Below the pieces are notes generated by a model that saw only the letters and a list, made by a program, of their open reading frames with translations, searched no databases and had not been told where the DNA came from. DNA of 64,000 nt from Synaphobranchus kaupii. Taxonomy: Eukaryota; Chordata; Actinopteri; Anguilliformes; Synaphobranchidae. Positions 17,935 through 30,556 of the stretch are shown piece by piece; the stretch's first letter is position 1, and each line of letters begins with the position of its first letter. The position numbers and the translations under genes were made by a program. The DNA is taken from contig CM056376.1 of NCBI GenBank assembly GCA_029718625.1, forward strand, positions 82,914,541-82,978,540, written 5' to 3'.

Positions 17935-20900
17935 CTGTGGAAGAGGAGGAGGAGGAAGAAAGAGAGAGAGAGAGAGAGAGACATAAGACACACAATTTGT
18001 TAGGAGTGGTATGAAACATACTCCAATTTGTTATTGTTTTCCTGACAGCTTGAAGAACGTACAAGAAAAATTAGTTTGAACTCAAGCGTCACGGTTGGAG
18101 AGTAGGGACACTGGATGACCCCAAATGACCTGCTCCATCAGGAGAGTGGAAAAACAGTATGTTTGTAAAGCAAACAGACAATGCAGGACAGACACAGCTA
18201 TCTTGTGGGACCTGGAAATGTGCAGTGAATGACACTCTTCTATTACTTTGGTGTGAAATTCACCATGTGGTGACTGGTTAAAGTTCCTGTGGAACATATG
18301 CTGGTCTTAGTGGGTGTGGGACTTCTCCCCAGAAACTGAGACCAGTCCTTTAGGATTTCCGCTGGAAATGGAACTAAAAATTAACTGGAGTCACCAAGCA
18401 GGTTGAAGGACCAGCCAAGGATTGGGCGCTTACACCACCAGAAAGAACAAACTCTGATACAAGGAGGTATAAATAAATGAGGCATATATGGAGTTTGTTA
18501 TGTTTATGTACATTAATAATATATACTATATGTTTTCTTAGTTTAGCCAAATATACAAGATAATTTAATGACATAACCTATTGGATATAGATTTTGGTAT
18601 ACAGAAATGAGTATTATCATGAATACAATTCTTAAAATAAAAAACGAGATATAGCTGCATAATGCAATTAAATGAGGGCCGGCACATGTAAATCTTCAAT
18701 AATCATAAAGCTCAGTCTCAATATATAAAGCTATGGGCAAATTATATGATAAAAATACATATTTATTGGTTATTGTAGTTTGGCTGCAGCATCACACAAG
18801 CCTATAATTGGACATGCCCCACCGAGGTCTTCTGCTGCTCAGGTGTGGATACAGCCAGACCCTGTTTGGCCGTTGTTAAAGGTAACGTGATTGCTTTAAC
18901 GTGTTACCTTTGTGATGTAAGATGTTTATTCTCAAGTTTCCAGATTACATGGCATGGGCACACTAAACAACGTCAATGCTAAAGTAAGTTAATTTGCAGA
19001 ATCAAATAAATGAGTGAAACTGCATCACACAAAACTGATGTTAACCATCAGTCCTTAATATCTGCTTCCGCACTTTAATATCAAATAGTGCTCCTTCTTG
19101 CAAGGGTCAACCACAATTCAGCTTTTAGTAATATTTAATTTCCCTCCTGAATAAAGGCTTAGCATTTCCTGAAGGGATCTTTACAGTGAACTGGATCTAC
19201 ATAAGTCAGTGTAGTCAGGGAACAGCACAGTGACAGCATGCACTCTGGGAATAGCTAAGCTCAACAGCAGAGTTGACTCTGCAGGCATAGTGTTTGTCAG
19301 CATGCTGGACTTGGACTCCAGTATGAAATCAAATTTACCAAACGCTAATGCCTGTTTTCATCTCCATGAAGTCAAATGTTTTCAAAAGTGCTGATTTTAG
19401 TCTTTGGTATCCCTTGGACTTGAAAACATTAAATCCCTTGGACTTTATACTACCTCCTAATTCCTTATTAGATATCAGTGCAAACCACCCAGTATAGACA
19501 CAGTGCACTATGGCCTCAATTCAATCATCATTTCCTCTTAAATTTGACTTATTATTAAATATGTGTGTTAAATACATGTGTAAATAAGTGTTCATTGCAT
19601 TGTTCACAAACACAGTTTCACGAATTAATTCTGTTGCTTATTAAACTCGCAAAACTGTCTCTGGAGAACAAAATCAACATGTGCATTTAATCATAACAAA
19701 TGTTGTTAAGGACAAATGTCAATTGAATTCAGGCCTATGTTTAACTGACCCATTCATTCACTCACGCAGTGTCTGCTACCTGCAGCGATGAGAAATGGCA
19801 CCGGTGGGTTTTATGGTGTTATGAGAAATACACGTGCACTGTTATGTTATGTCTGCACCTTCCTTAAAATGCCTTTCTCTGCATTGTGCTAATACCAGCA
19901 CATTTGTAATGGTCCTCTCTCTCTCTCTCTCTCACCTGTCCTTTCCTCCCTTCTCTTATTTCTCTCCCGACTCTCGCTCACCTGCCGTCCCGCCTCACTG
20001 TTGTGCTGGTTCATGGTGAGCAGGGCGTCGCCCCCCTTGGCGGAGATGTTCTTGACGGAATTGTCGATGAACCTGCGGCTGAACCAGGTGCCGTACTTGA
20101 CGTCGTCAGAGCAGCCGCCCCAGTGCCAGCCCTCGGCGGCCGATCCGCCCTGCAGGCTCGCGTCGCAGGAGCACTCGGTCATGTTGCCAGCGCTGCAGGA
20201 GCGGGTCACCGCGTGCACCAGCCCTGCCGCCATCACTGCGTAGATGAAGGCCGTTTCCTTCGTCCCTGCAACCGCCGAGAACACAGCAGGTCCGTAATCT
20301 ACAACACCAAAAGACTTTGACCTTGTGGTCATTTACAGTTACTCATGCTCATAATTCTGTGATATCTTGCCATGAAACAAATCTATTGTGATATCTTACT
20401 AGAGAAACAAAAATCTGCTGTGAAAATGATTTAGCTGAAATATCTTCAGTTAGTCATAAGACAGTTCTTTTACTTCTCAACAATCAAAACAACAAAGAAA
20501 AAAGGAAAAACACAAAAAAATATTTGAACTTAACAAGCAAAAAGTTTTTATGTGTTATCGCAAGGCTATAACCAAATGGTAGCCTGTCAAAAAATGTACA
20601 CATATGTTAGTATACACTAAGTTTGATGGATGAATGCGACTTGTAAACAAAAAATAAACGTACATATTTATATATACATATATTAAATATATGTATATAC
20701 ATGATTTTAAATGAATCCTTTTGAAAATGGTCTAAAAACGGAATTATGCAATAAGTCCTGAACATTCATGTCATTTAAGGGGTTAATTTTATTTCATTCC
20801 ATTCCAAATAATTATTATAAATAATAAATGCATAAATTAGAAAGGAGCAAAATATACGGTTATCTCCTCCAGGGTGAAGGCATGTAAAAAGTTATATAAT

Positions 20901-23900
20901 GCAATGTATAATGAAGAAAAAATAAAAGCAATGAAATATTCGGCAACATCTGATTGGACTAAAAAGGTGATCCAAAAGATTCGAAGTGGTGTATCTTCCT
21001 AGGACCCCTAATATTGCTTTTGAAAAAACAATGATTAAACTTTTTTTAATAACCATTTATTTTGAGAGATTTTTAATCCCATGTTTGAATCCTAATTTAA
21101 AAAGAAGGTTGTCACCAATTAAGCCATTATCTCATTGACAAAAAATGTCCCACTTGACCACACTGAGACAGAGGTGTTTGTACTCCAAGTGATATAGGAA
21201 CACTCTATCTCTGCAACATGGCACAATCTCGAAATAAATGCCATGGGTGTTTTATATTAAATGGTTATGAGTCATGAAGTTCTTGCTCTTTAAAGATGCT
21301 GAATTTTTTTATAAAGAACTTCAATTTTAACTTAATTATGTGGTGTAATTATGATAAAATCGGATTGTTTTAAAAAAGAAAGAGAAATAAATAGTTTATA
21401 TACACAATTCCTTGGATTTTAAATCTTGGGAATGCTGGCATGGCATTCTAGAGTACAAAGTACCTGTTTTTAATATTACATGCCATTCCTTGTAATTATT
21501 GAAATCTCCTTGGATTAAAATGGGCAGTGTAAAATATCTCAACAAAAACACTTTACCATGGATCAGTGGTGTGTTGAGCATGGTAAATTGAAACAGATGT
21601 GCACCATTTCATGCATTTCACATTATAGCAGCTGCTGCTAATAAAATATTTTTCAGATCCAAATGTGAATCAAACATTTTGTTATCAGTAATAAGTATTC
21701 TTACAATAATTCCCTTATGATTCATGTTCCGTGGCAATAAAATAAGTTCAGTTCAGCCTCAGGCATTGTGCACATAGAGCAAATATCTGTGAAATTTGTT
21801 CTGCATCAGGAAGGTTGACCAATTTGAAATTCAAAATGCACTGTGTTATTTTCTCAACCTTCTAAAATGTCTGTTCTCTTTCAGATTATCAAGTATTGTT
21901 AGCAAATGTTCAACAAAAACATAAAATCAACAACAGAATTCGGTTGCTTTCACTCCAGAAATTTGCCATCAAAGCAATCAGGGTAAATGGCAATTATATT
22001 CATATTGATGTGGTGATCACGGGTTGTGCAAGGATATGGTAAATTGGAGAACTTAGAAGTAGTTAAGAGAGTGGACAAGTCAGAAGATTTATCAAAATAT
22101 ATCCATATTGTGTCATGGAAAAATATATTAATCTTTCACCTCAAGAAATTGTTTGAAAGGCTTTGCATATGTATAGCAATATTAATGTCTAAAATATTTT
22201 ACACTATTATTTTCCCCTCTGCACTGTTGACCCTTATGGAAATGTAATATACTGCAGTATATTTTAAATATATTGTGAAGATAATTTTGATATATTTACA
22301 ATATACTGCAGCATATTCTTTTTCCATAAGGGGAGAGTAATACATCATTCAATCAGTTGTGCCAACAACATTCTGTTTATTAGTAAAATGCCCCAGCTTT
22401 TTAAAATGAATAAAATCCAAGACTAGTGGACTGTCAAAGCAAGAGTCAGTTAGGGCTAATATATATACATAACATTGTATTTTTAATGAATTAATTAATA
22501 TTTTTAATTAAAAGATCGATATATCCATCTATTTATCTATCTTGTTGATGTTTTTTGATCTTGTTTGTTCTTTTCTATGTTGTGAATTAATTTCTTTAGA
22601 CTTGTGAATATGTTCAGGATTGGTTGAAATGGAGATTTCTCGATAAAGTACGTTTAAAAAAATCTATTTATTTATCTATTTACCTATCCACACTTTATTT
22701 ATCCAGGTGATTCTCATTAAGATACATGCAAAGAGTGTATATATTTTTGTCCTGGTTGACTGTATGCGTTATGAGTCTAAATTTTGATTTAAAAAATGGC
22801 TGGAGCTTTTTTGGGAGGGTAACAGCTGAGTGTATATGGTTTCAGCCCCCATTGAGCCCAGCACAACCCCCCAACAGGCGTTTATACAAAGCTCTGATAT
22901 TAAACGCGCTCAAATGGTGTAACATGTTATAATACATTTGACTATTTTCAATTCCAAACAGTTCCACTGCTTCAATAATATCTGCTCACAATTTTCTCAT
23001 TTTATTGACATGTTCCAAACATCTCGTACTCCTTTATTTCACTTCTTATTTCTTGTATACTTTACCCTTGAGTTTATGGAGTTCCCTGGGGCAGTGTTCT
23101 CATCTCTTTCTTTGATTCATTTTCATTGTTATTTTATTTATAACAAATGTATAAATGCCAAAAGCACTCCTATCAATTCATCTGTTTTGAGAAGGGAATC
23201 TTCCTTCTACTGTATAATGTGAATTTAGATTGGACAGACATGTCTAATTCTTTTTTTCTGATGAAAATCTAGCTCCTTGGCTTTAAAATAACATTTTCTG
23301 ATGACAATAGTTTTCTCTGATGCTGTTTGGGTGTAAATTGTACCCTGACATAGTGCTGTGGTTTTATGAGAGGCACTTTGTAAGGTCTTGTTAAAGTGTG
23401 TTTACGGAAGTGTGGATGTGCCTGAGGCTGCTGCTTTTGTGGATGACACCAAAATTTAATCAAACCTGAGCCGCTGTTTATTGGCACACTTGACTTCTAA
23501 GAATCAATCCTGCTGGGCTGAGTTCACCACTACCTGAAAATCAGTCTTGTTATCTTATATTTTAAATTTGGGGAGGTCCAGAGAAATGACCCATTGGAAT
23601 ATGTCTGTCATATGTACACTTACTCGCAATGTTTAAATAACAGACTTGTCGTTTATTGCACTCTCACAAAAATTGTTGCACAAATGTCCATAGCGTTAAT
23701 GATTAAACCATGCAATCATAGCATTATAATAACTGTATTGCTCATAAATGTACGCTATATATTGCTGAACGGGTCTCGTAAACAATTCCTAAACAAATTT
23801 CTGAGATTAACCGCACCATATTGAAAACTCCAACTACTCACCACTCGTTAACTCGTATCCGAAAACAGACAGCTCTTTTGTGGTAGAACAGTTCCATCGC

Positions 23901-24350
23901 TCGTGCTTAAACTGCGTCTGGCATTCGGCAATACCCAGGCGCGCGCCGTCTTTGATGCTTGGCAATAGATAAGGCTTTCTTTTACATAGAATCTTCTGTT
24001 TGTTTGTAAGCGGTAGATTTGTGCATCCCATCTTCTCAGGCACTCCCACAGCTGTAATGCCGAGCCACCTATTACCAACGAACAGGATAAACAGCCTATT
24101 TATAAAAAGCAAGTGGGCTACACAATCAAATATAACCATGCAATATAGTCGCCTGCATGTCCTGAAATATAGGCTCCGAGTGGATATAATAATTAATAAG
24201 TTTCTGAATTCATTTTTAAATAAAACTACATCGATCAAAATAGCTCACTACTTACATCCAGCTGCCCCGGCAATGTTGAGGACAGAGAGAACATAGTAAA
24301 ATAGATATAATACAGATTTGATGTATGCCATAAGAAGTCGGATTCTCCAT
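17470..24350 (-). CDS. wnt16: Wnt16 secreted signalling ligand, complete 4-exon gene
   Basis: Exons on the minus strand are 24350-24256, 24068-23842, 20265-19982 and 17934-17470. The total is 1071 nt, that is 356 residues plus stop, close to the roughly 365 of mammalian WNT16. Exon 1 encodes a signal peptide with hydrophobic core [12 protein letters not shown]; exon 2 resumes with [15 protein letters not shown]. The protein is cysteine-rich. It has an N-glycosylation sequon at about Asn135 (NMTECSC) and the CHGVSGSC motif, whose Ser (about 218) is the lipid-acylated residue in Wnts and is needed for secretion and Frizzled binding. The C-terminal block [40 protein letters not shown] and final HTCK match Wnt16 in particular, rather than other Wnts, by my knowledge of the family. 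The start ATG sits in GGTCATGG, a good context, and is the only one giving correct phase into exon 2. No disabling change is seen. Confidence 0.95.
17935..19981 (-). other. wnt16 intron 3
   Basis: About 2.05 kb with GT-AG ends on the minus strand. CT-type repeats lie near both splice sites (17960-17981 and 19915-19933). No other gene is seen. Confidence 0.85.
17960..17981. repeat. (AG)n microsatellite in wnt16 intron 3
   Basis: On the coding strand this is a CT run about 25-50 bp upstream of the exon 4 acceptor, so it forms part of that exon's polypyrimidine region. Length variation there could matter for splicing. Confidence 0.9.
19982..20265 (-). CDS. wnt16: wnt16 exon 3
   Basis: A 284-nt exon beginning with the last two bases of a Gly codon. 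It encodes [54 protein letters not shown] and EAGRQ. The donor is GTGAGC, and a CT-rich run follows on the plus strand. Confidence 0.95.
20266..23841 (-). other. wnt16 intron 2
   Basis: About 3.6 kb, very AT-rich. It contains the foldback element at 22230-22334. No exon or RNA gene was recognised. Confidence 0.85.
22230..22334. mobile_element. short foldback MITE in wnt16 intron 2
   Basis: CCCTTATGGAAA on the left is matched inverted by TTTTCCATAAGGG on the right. The arms continue through TATACTGCAGTATATT and AATATACTGCAGCATATT. It is about 105 bp with no coding content. Confidence 0.75.
23842..24068 (-). CDS. wnt16: wnt16 exon 2
   Basis: A 227-nt exon after acceptor GGTAATAG. It encodes [20 protein letters not shown], then [20 protein letters not shown] and [11 protein letters not shown], and ends FGYELTSG with phase 1 at GTGAGT. 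Confidence 0.95.
24256..24350 (-). CDS. wnt16: wnt16 exon 1 (signal peptide)
   Basis: A 95-nt coding exon starting at ATG (24350-24348) and giving [20 protein letters not shown], then [11 protein letters not shown] and two bases of Met. It ends at a GTAAGT donor. The joined codons read SWM/WLG, matching the NWMW region of known Wnt16 proteins. The exon is short and is missed by a length-filtered open-frame search. Confidence 0.88.
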
Positions 24351-24800
24351 GACCACCTCATATGACTAGGCTACAGTGTGGCAACTATAACATCTTCAGA
24401 AATATAACATTTTCAGTAATGTTACATTTTAGCTAGCTATATTGAATCTTGTCGTTTCGACACGTATTTCCTGAAATATTTTTTTATGACATCCATTAAA
24501 ATAACGTGTTGCAATCGGGGGTTTCACAATCTGACCGTATTGTAGATGCGTAACAAAATTAGCTTTCATCCCTTGTACGGAAACGTCCAGTTTTTATCCA
24601 GGTTCTGTGGAATCAGCGTGGAACGTTCCCCTTTTCTGACATCAAGACTGCGATTGGCCTAACTGGTAGTTAATATTCATGTCTCGACGATTCTTAGAGT
24701 TAATTGGAGGGTCAGCAGAGATTTTTTGTTCTCAGTCACACAGTATAGGCAATGAGGTTGGCACGGGGTCAGGAAGCGCAAATGTGGGAAGATTGCTTGT
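24351..24800 (-). promoter_or_regulatory. presumed wnt16 5' UTR and proximal promoter
   Basis: Region immediately upstream of the wnt16 ATG. ATTGG on the plus strand at 24653-24657 is a CCAAT box on the wnt16 strand, about 300 bp upstream of the start codon. There is no clear TATA element or CpG island. The transcription start cannot be fixed. Confidence 0.3.
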
Positions 24801-27435
24801 CAACCTAATTTGCGATTAGGCTACTGAAGTGCAGCTAAAGTAATAAAGTTAAACATGATCTGAAGGGGCAAACAGTACACAATAGAACGGGAGTTTTAAA
24901 GGCCCTAGAAAATACAGTAAAATATGAATTGATTATCACAAGGACTGATAGGCCTAATCGATTAAAAAATTCTGCTCACTGTGCAAATTAGGCTAGTAGC
25001 CTATTATGCAAATAGTGCAAACTAAAATGCCAATTTAAGTGTTTGTGCGTAACTTTTTTTCACAGCTTCAGTCGAGATGCAAACTCATGAAATATTAAAT
25101 ATAAACGAGATTCAAATATTTACGAAATGGGTAATGAATAAAACCCATGAACATTAGCCTACATTTGAATTAAACAAACCAAAAACCCGAGGGCAGACAG
25201 TGACATCACAATATTCTTATTTCTTCACATTATTATTATTATCACCTAATAATAATAAAACCATGTAAAAAAAAAAGTTGTTGATCGTCCTTTTTTTTTA
25301 AGTCGTAGGGAGGGAGGTTTTTAAAAAAAATTTTTTTTTATTTAAGCACCAGGTACAGCGGACCGTAAAGAGAAATAAAGAGGACAGAATATATAGAACA
25401 TTGCGTCTCTCGACCAAATTGCTTCTGTTTAATTGTAGCCTGTCAACATCAGTTTTGCTCATATTGATTGTAATGTTTCATGTATTTTTGGTCAATAAAT
25501 GTTCCTTGATTGAATTCATCAAACACCTGCGATAAAGTCATGTCGACCTCCACCGAATCTTTAATTGGTGTACTGCACCCAGAATTGACTATTGTTAGTA
25601 CAATAAAAGGCATTGTTGTAGAACGTTTTGTTAATATACCATAGACAATCGCATGTGTGAACTCTCGCTATTGTTGATCAAAGATGGCGTGCATTGTTCA
25701 TTAGCAACCCGTATGCTGCACATGCGCTCTAACAATTTTGCGTGGTGGTCGATAGAGGGCTAGGCCTAGTGGATCGGATAGGATCTCCTAGTGCGGTGTG
25801 AGTACGATTTTCTATCCAAATGGCTTAGAAATAGGATTTCCCCGTGTTTTCTGCAACTTCTGGCCATCGTCACGAAAAAAATTTTTTAAAATCGTCGGGG
25901 CCTTTTTCGCATGTCGGGCGGGGACGATCAACAACTTTTTTTTTTTACATGGCCTAATAATATGGTTTAATTCATTTTTTGACAAAACACAGCAACAACA
26001 ACAGGCTACTAGGCTACATGGCAAATTCGACATTTTATTCAGTTAATTAAATTGAAAACCGTAGCCAACACTATAAAATTAACAGACAAAAAAAAAGTTT
26101 TTAATAACTTGTAAACTTCTTTAAAAACATAATATAGGCTTGACTAACCGTGTTTATTATTACTGCGTTTAGGAAAAGATAGGCTATATGCTGCTTTTTA
26201 AATTTTAAGTGTTCATGACAGAAGTAAGGACTGGCTATAGGCTAACAGTTGTATAAGCAAGAAAAGAAAACTGTTAAACCCCTTTTGATTGTGTAATATA
26301 GGGACTAAAAACTTATAAAATCTTACTTTATAACAGGCCTCGAGGCTGTCTGTTTTTAATCACCGTATTGTGTTACCACTTTTGGTTGGTCATTACGATT
26401 GGCCCTTGATTAAAATGCTGTAGGAGAAACCAGGTGCTAATAAGACGTAGAAATTGACGGCCGTTAACATCAAACCGACTTTATTAAAACCGTCTTCTCC
26501 ATTTGGCGAACAATACAGGTCAGAATGCACATTTGAAGTCTCCCTCCTACTTTCTCATCAAACGCATAAACTTTTGCTTGGCTTTCAAGCAGTTTTTCTC
26601 AACCGAAATAAAACGTATCCTGGCATAAATCCATGCTCCTTTTCGCAATCTAAGGTAATAGCCGAATGAGTTACAACACGTAGATATAATAATAATAATA
26701 ATAATTAAAATTGTACCAAACAGAAACAAGATAGATAAAAAAAAATACTACCTAAGTATGCTGTGGGTTAATTCAATTAACTTTACAATACTGAGTTTAC
26801 TGTAACAGTCATACCCCCCATAGCTAGATTGTATCAATATTTATTTTAGGTGTGTATCGCAAAGCACTGTGCATCACTTAAGGGCAACTTTCTTTTCATA
26901 TCTTGGTATTACATGACTGATATAGCTATTGGCATACTAAAATGAGGATTACACGATTTGCAAGATCATTTACACATCCATATGAAAATGGTGGGTTTGA
27001 ATAATACGACTGTCCAATAAAAAATATATGAACCCCACAAAGATGATTAGTTTAATATGGTGAGCTCTTTGTTTAGGTATCATTGTTACAGTGGCTCTCT
27101 ATATTTTTCCAAGGACCACTAAAACGTTTATGAAGATCTTGGTGGACCAACTGAATATTTAATGACAGTAAAACTAGCATATCTGAAATTCACAATAAGC
27201 ACACAAGTTTTGTTATGAATGGGTTGAGTTGAATGTGTTTTTTTGAGCTTTCTTCTGAGCAAAGGCTTTCATAAAACTGCAACGTTGCCTATGGTCCAGC
27301 AGGGGGGTTCTTGCGTACCACTAGTGGTCCACAGTTTGAGAACTGCACAAGACTGCGACACATATGGAGCTTGGTCTTTCTTCTTTGTGCTCTTTAATCT
27401 TCATACATACGCGTGTGTGTGCGTGCACGTGTGAG

Positions 27436-27488
<53 letters not shown>

Positions 27489-29119
27489 AGAGGTCATCTG
27501 TATGTGTCAGCTTCCAAATTTTTGTTGGATTTGACAGTCCTCACTAATCTAACAATTACTCCAGATCACTCATAGAGTAAGGAAGGAAAGGAGGAAAACG
27601 TAAGGATGAAAAGACGAGGCATGTGGGAGTTTTAGGAATGATAGTTGTCAGCAGTGACGATGTTATGATGAGTCATGAAGCACATTATTTTGCAGAAAAG
27701 AACTCAAGGTATTTACAGGACATGTTCACCATAACAACACAACATGTGCATGCTCTCTATTTCTCTCTCAGTTCTTCATGGTGGAATGGTACCTATGGTG
27801 TATGTGTGCCCTATGGCAAACCTTCATGTAAAACACTGCGCTATAGGTGTGTCTCCAACGTCATTACCATTGTAAAACGAACAGGGAGAAGGGTTTTCCA
27901 GGAAGAAGCTGGGATTTGGAACCAAAAAGCATCTTACCCAAGTTTACCAATAGCTTACCCAAGGAGACTTCCAGACAATACTAATCCAGGTGAACCAAGC
28001 AGGGGCAGGTCAACTAAATGGAATTTCCATATAAGACTGTAAAGGCTATGTTTGTTTGATAGGATCAGCTTGTGTTCTATTGTATGTTATGTACAGCATA
28101 CAATAGAGTTATTGATATCATCACCCTTCATCAAAAGAAGTTCCCTTTCTCTACTGCTATTTAAGTAATCTCTGGCAAAGCCTCAGGTCCCCTTAAGCTT
28201 CTCCCTTCTCAGCATCTGCAGAAGCCAAGATGACCTCAGCTTATTCACACTGGGCCAGAATTCAGGGCAACAATGTTGATTTCTTTGTCTTTCTGAACTC
28301 CACAAACTCTCTCTCTCTCTCTCTCTGACCCCCCCCCCCACACTCAGTGAAGTTGCATAGTTACTCTTAACACACCCTGGCATGCATGGGTGGGGGGGAT
28401 TCCATGCACTCCACACTCTTTTTGGCATAAGATCTTTAGTGTCCCTTTGGGGGGGCGGTGCATTAGGCTATATTCCAAAATGAGTCACGGTCATCACAAA
28501 ACACACAAAGCCATGGAATAAAATGATGCCCTGCCTGTTGTGCTCTCCAGCCAGCTATAATAATCATAATAATTATAATAAAGTATTTTGATTGGTTGGT
28601 CCTATAGCATCTCCTTCATTGTTAAAGATTTATGTTGCTCAAATAAAATCACATTTTGTGTTAGGCTGCTACCACATCAGACGAGCTATGTAACCGTCAG
28701 CTACCAACATGCTAATAGAATGCAGCTTCATTGGCAGTTACTCATTAACCAACCGAGAGACAAATTTTATGGTTGGTTGAAAAAAGAAAAGAAACTGTTC
28801 AAACTCTCAAGGAAATTATGATATTATTCAAAAAACCGTTCATATGGTTTCACTGATTAGTGTTTTTCCCCAATTAGTACAACATAGGACCTATTTTTTT
28901 ATTGTTGAAATAATAGTTGTTGAAATTATACCTTCCAATTTAAAAAAAAAAACAGGATTTAGGTCACATTCCTATTCTGGGTAATCATATTTGTGCATCG
29001 TATTAACCCAGTCTTACATTATCATAGCAAATCCCACGGAAAATGAGAGGGACTTTGAATTAACCAGAATAATGTGTAATGTCATTGTTTTTTGACCTAA
29101 TGGAATGCCCAGTTGTGTT
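24801..29119. other. intergenic upstream of wnt16, no gene recognised
   Basis: AT-rich sequence with homopolymer runs near 25268-25340 and simple repeats at 26685-26704 (ATA) and 27442-27492. The 139-codon open frame at 27623-28042 has no recognisable motif or splice context, and I treat it as chance. Confidence 0.5.
27442..27492. repeat. (TG)n-(AG)n compound microsatellite
   Basis: About 15 TG units are followed after TAAG by about 9 AG units. Confidence 0.95.
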
Positions 29120-30556
29120 TCTGTTAATAAATGTTTAACCATATAACATTTAATGAGGTCCATAAAACTCTGAAAAGTAAAAAATCAGCTGGGCCGGATA
29201 ATTTGGACCCATGTCTTCTGAAACTGTCTGCTGACTTATTTGCTGAACCTTTGACATATATTATTGTATTATTGTAATTTATCTCTTTTAGCTCTATTCC
29301 TAAGGTATGGAAATCATCTCATGTCCTTCCTTTCTTAAAAAGGGAGGGGGGGATCCTTCTGACCTGCAATAAGTATTGTCCCATATCAAAGCTCTCTTGT
29401 CTTGCTAAGATTTTGGAGTCAAAGACAAATGATTAACTTAAAGAATTTTTAAATAAAAACAGCCTTTTAAGTCAAGCACAACCACTGCTGCTATGTTATT
29501 GGCAAATTATATTATTCATGCTCTTCACAATAAACAACACTGTGCCTCCTTATTCATTGACCTTTCCAAAGCTTTTGATACAGTTAACCACAACCTCCTG
29601 ATAAAAAGATTACAGACCATCGGCTCCAATGCAATTAGCTGGTTTAAAAATGATCTGTCTAATCGTTCCCAATGTGCATTTGTTGATGGTCAGAACTCTA
29701 GCTGCTTAGCAGTTTTAAATGGGGTACCTGAAGGATCCATTCTTGGTCCAAATGTATTTACGATCTTGTAGTACAAAATTCGAATACAAATATCCATCTA
29801 TATGCTGATGATATAGTTTTGTACATCACTGCTGCCACAGTGAATCAGGAAATACAAGACTTACAACAAGGTTTTTAATTCTATAATGTTACAAGTTTTC
29901 ACGTTTTTTCAACTGAAATTACTTTTAAATGTAGATATAACTAAATTGGAAATGCATTGACCATGTTAGTTCTTATAAGTATCTAGGTTTATGGATTAAT
30001 CAAAAACTTTGTTTTAAAGATCATGTTGCAAAACTTGTAAAAAAAAAAAGAAGCTCAAATTAAAGCTAGTTTTCTATTTTCGTAACAAATCCTGTTTCTC
30101 CTCTGAAGTCAAACATAAACTTGTCCTTGCTACATTCCTACCAATGATTGATTACTGCAATGTCATTCATATGCATGTCTCATCATCTGTTTACATGCCT
30201 TAGACTCAGTGTATCATGGTGCTTTACAGTTTATTACAAATGCTAGGTCACTTACCCATCACTGCTTCCTTTATCAGAGTGTGGGTCTACCCTCTCTAAA
30301 GAATCATAGATTGTGCAATTGGTATGTCTTCATTTACAAAGCTATTTTAGGTAACCTTCCTTATCTTTCATCTCACTTTATAGGGATTAATTCTTCATAG
30401 GGTTTTTTCTCAATTACTGTATTGTTTGAATGTTGTCTTGTTTTGTTCTTACATATTTTATTGCTTGCTGCTGCTTGGCCAGGACACCCTTATAAAAGAG
30501 ACATTAATCTCAATGGGACTTTCCTGGTAAAAAAAATAAAATAAATTAAAATAATG
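29120..30556 (+). mobile_element. CR1/L2/Rex1-type LINE, 3' part, degenerate
   Basis: The reverse-transcriptase signatures appear in order. KSKKSAGPDNLDP lies near 29175 and SIPKVWKSSHVLPFL near 29290. The longest open piece (29493-29771) has FIDLSKAFDTVNHNLL (motif A, from about 29553) and NGVPEGSILGPNVF. In another frame YADDIVLY (motif C) begins at about 29800. Frameshifts and an early stop break the frame. The 3' end (about 30480-30556) has GACATTAATCTCAATGGGAC followed by an A-rich AAATAA tail, typical of fish LINEs of this branch. It is 5'-truncated and without an endonuclease, so it is a dead copy. Confidence 0.85.
29493..29771 (+). pseudogene. LINE reverse transcriptase fragment
   Basis: 92 codons covering RT motif A (FIDLSKAFDTVNH) to the region before the catalytic YADD, closing at TAG 29769-29771. 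The YADD motif downstream is in a different frame, so no active enzyme is encoded. Confidence 0.85.

Noticed and set aside
27623..28042. 139-codon open frame
   Set aside because: No recognisable domain, no splice or promoter context, composition like the flanks.
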